From Cinclus cinclus (taxonomy: Eukaryota > Chordata > Aves > Passeriformes > Cinclidae): 64,000 nt of DNA. Below the pieces are notes generated by a model. The model made no database searches, had not been told where the DNA came from, and was given only the letters and a program-made list of their open reading frames with translations. The stretch lies in assembly GCF_963662255.1 (NCBI RefSeq), contig NC_085050.1, forward strand, positions 6,546,834-6,610,833. Direction: 5' to 3'. A program made the position numbers and the translations under genes. Shown in pieces: positions 62,876 to 64,000 of the stretch; within the stretch, counting starts at the first letter, position 1; every line of letters begins with the position of its first letter.

Positions 62876-64000
62876 AGCTGGAGTTGAGTAAGAGGTCTCA
62901 TACGAGCTCATCAAGAGTGTGAAGCTTTCAGTAAGGTTGTATATACATCTCTAAGTGATCCATGTCACAAAACAAATTTTAATTCTGTGACTAAAAGACA
63001 CTAGTGTCACCTCAAGAGCTGCTTCAGTGATTTCTTGGTTGCACAACAAGAGAATAAAATCTGAATTCACAGAGAGAGAGGAAAGCGCAGTGTTTGTCAT
63101 GGGTTATGAATGGAAAAGTCCTCTACATATCTGTGTTCAGCCACCTGCCTTCAGCAAATTATAGTACAATATACCTGTACACATACAGAACTAACTGGTC
63201 CCAGGTTAGCAGCAATAAAATATCACCCAGTGACATCTCCGAAGACATCTAAGCACACAGTGCATTAAAATAAATCCCAACAATAGGCTTGAATTATATA
63301 AAAAGATCTCAACAAGCCTCCTGTTCTTAATTTTATGTATGTGGCAGACAGCTTCCATTCCCTTTATGCATATATATAGCCTTATTCTGAGCAAACCTGT
63401 TTATTCCACTGAAAATGGTGTTAATGTTTCTGTTAATACTTCTGTTCACATTTCTTTTCACAATGAGTGGCCACAGAGCTGGAAAGCTATCAGAAAAACC
63501 CTGAATACTTACCACTGACACAGCAGAACAGATTTACAATTGAACCTTCTCCTTAGAACAAAATGCATTTTTTCCTACTAAAAAGTCTTAATTTTGCTTC
63601 TGATCGCATAAAAAAAATAAGATACCATACTAATTTAATCAACTGAGACGTTCACAGGACAATATTTATACTTCAAATTTTCTGAATGCCATACTCTTCT
63701 GGAAGAGAAAACTGAATCAATCCTTTACCATGGGCATCATCCTACAGAAGTAGGCCAGCAAAATGTTTACACAAAAAAGTGAAGTCAATCTGAGTCCTTT
63801 TGGGGTGAAATGGTCATTATGTGAAAAGTTAGAGCAAGTGATGCAGATGGCTATAGGCAGAATGGGAGCAAGATTAGACAGATGGGAAACCATGGCACTG
63901 GACAAATACTGAGCATAAAAAGGGTTGAAGCCACTTCCCCTCCCCCAGCTCGGAATGAATGCATTCAGGATATTTTTATCCAACTATTTATTGTGCTCTT
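62876..64000. other. Intergenic AT-rich end of window, no supportable gene
   Basis: No recognisable exon, RNA gene or repeat up to the window edge. Confidence 0.55.

Noticed and set aside
1..64000. tRNA, rRNA, CRISPR arrays, bacterial operons or defence systems
   Set aside because: None seen. The sequence is vertebrate nuclear DNA dominated by CR1 remnants and intronic or intergenic DNA.

Overview
The window looks like bird nuclear DNA, possibly from a songbird or a related lineage. It is AT-rich, the recognisable interspersed repeats are almost all 5'-truncated CR1 LINE tails, there are no Alu/B1-type SINEs or L1, and a single strong CpG island stands out. The lineage call rests on this repeat content only.

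The one gene I can identify with confidence is CTBP1, the C-terminal-binding protein 1 transcriptional corepressor, on the minus strand. Its long-isoform first coding exon lies at 25229-25268. It encodes MGSSHLLNKGLPL plus the first base of the next codon and ends at a clean GT donor. The rest of the gene runs leftward. Positions 1-25228 are therefore read as CTBP1 intron 1, at least 25 kb long, and exon 2 lies beyond the left edge. A possible second start, the short isoform beginning M-S-G, sits at the extreme left edge (start codon 40-42, donor directly after base 36). It is plausible but unproven.

The CTBP1 promoter is a CpG island of about 1.8 kb (about 24840-26640). It has two GC-rich blocks separated by an old antisense CR1 tail (25768-25965). 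The CTBP1-proximal block carries GC boxes and a dense G-run cluster. The distal block may serve a divergent transcript. The CTBP1 leader contains an upstream ATG whose frame overlaps the CTBP1 start and would encode a signal-peptide-like sequence.

From about 26.65 kb to 64 kb I find no supportable protein-coding exon. This is AT-rich intergenic (or long-intron or lncRNA) DNA with CR1 fragments at about 33.2, 40.9, 45.1, 47.2, 54.1, 55.3 and 62.6 kb, plus simple repeats: (AT)n, (AAAT)n, a 23-base G run and A/C-only tracts. Intron 1 holds one CR1 copy (14.1-14.9 kb), an (AAT)n array, several long A tracts and a few inverted repeats.

I see no rRNA, tRNA, CRISPR array, complete transposon or novel multigene system. 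The points most worth following are the alternative CTBP1 5' ends, the overlapping upstream ORF, the CR1 tail inside the CpG island and a possible 110-bp inverted-repeat element.
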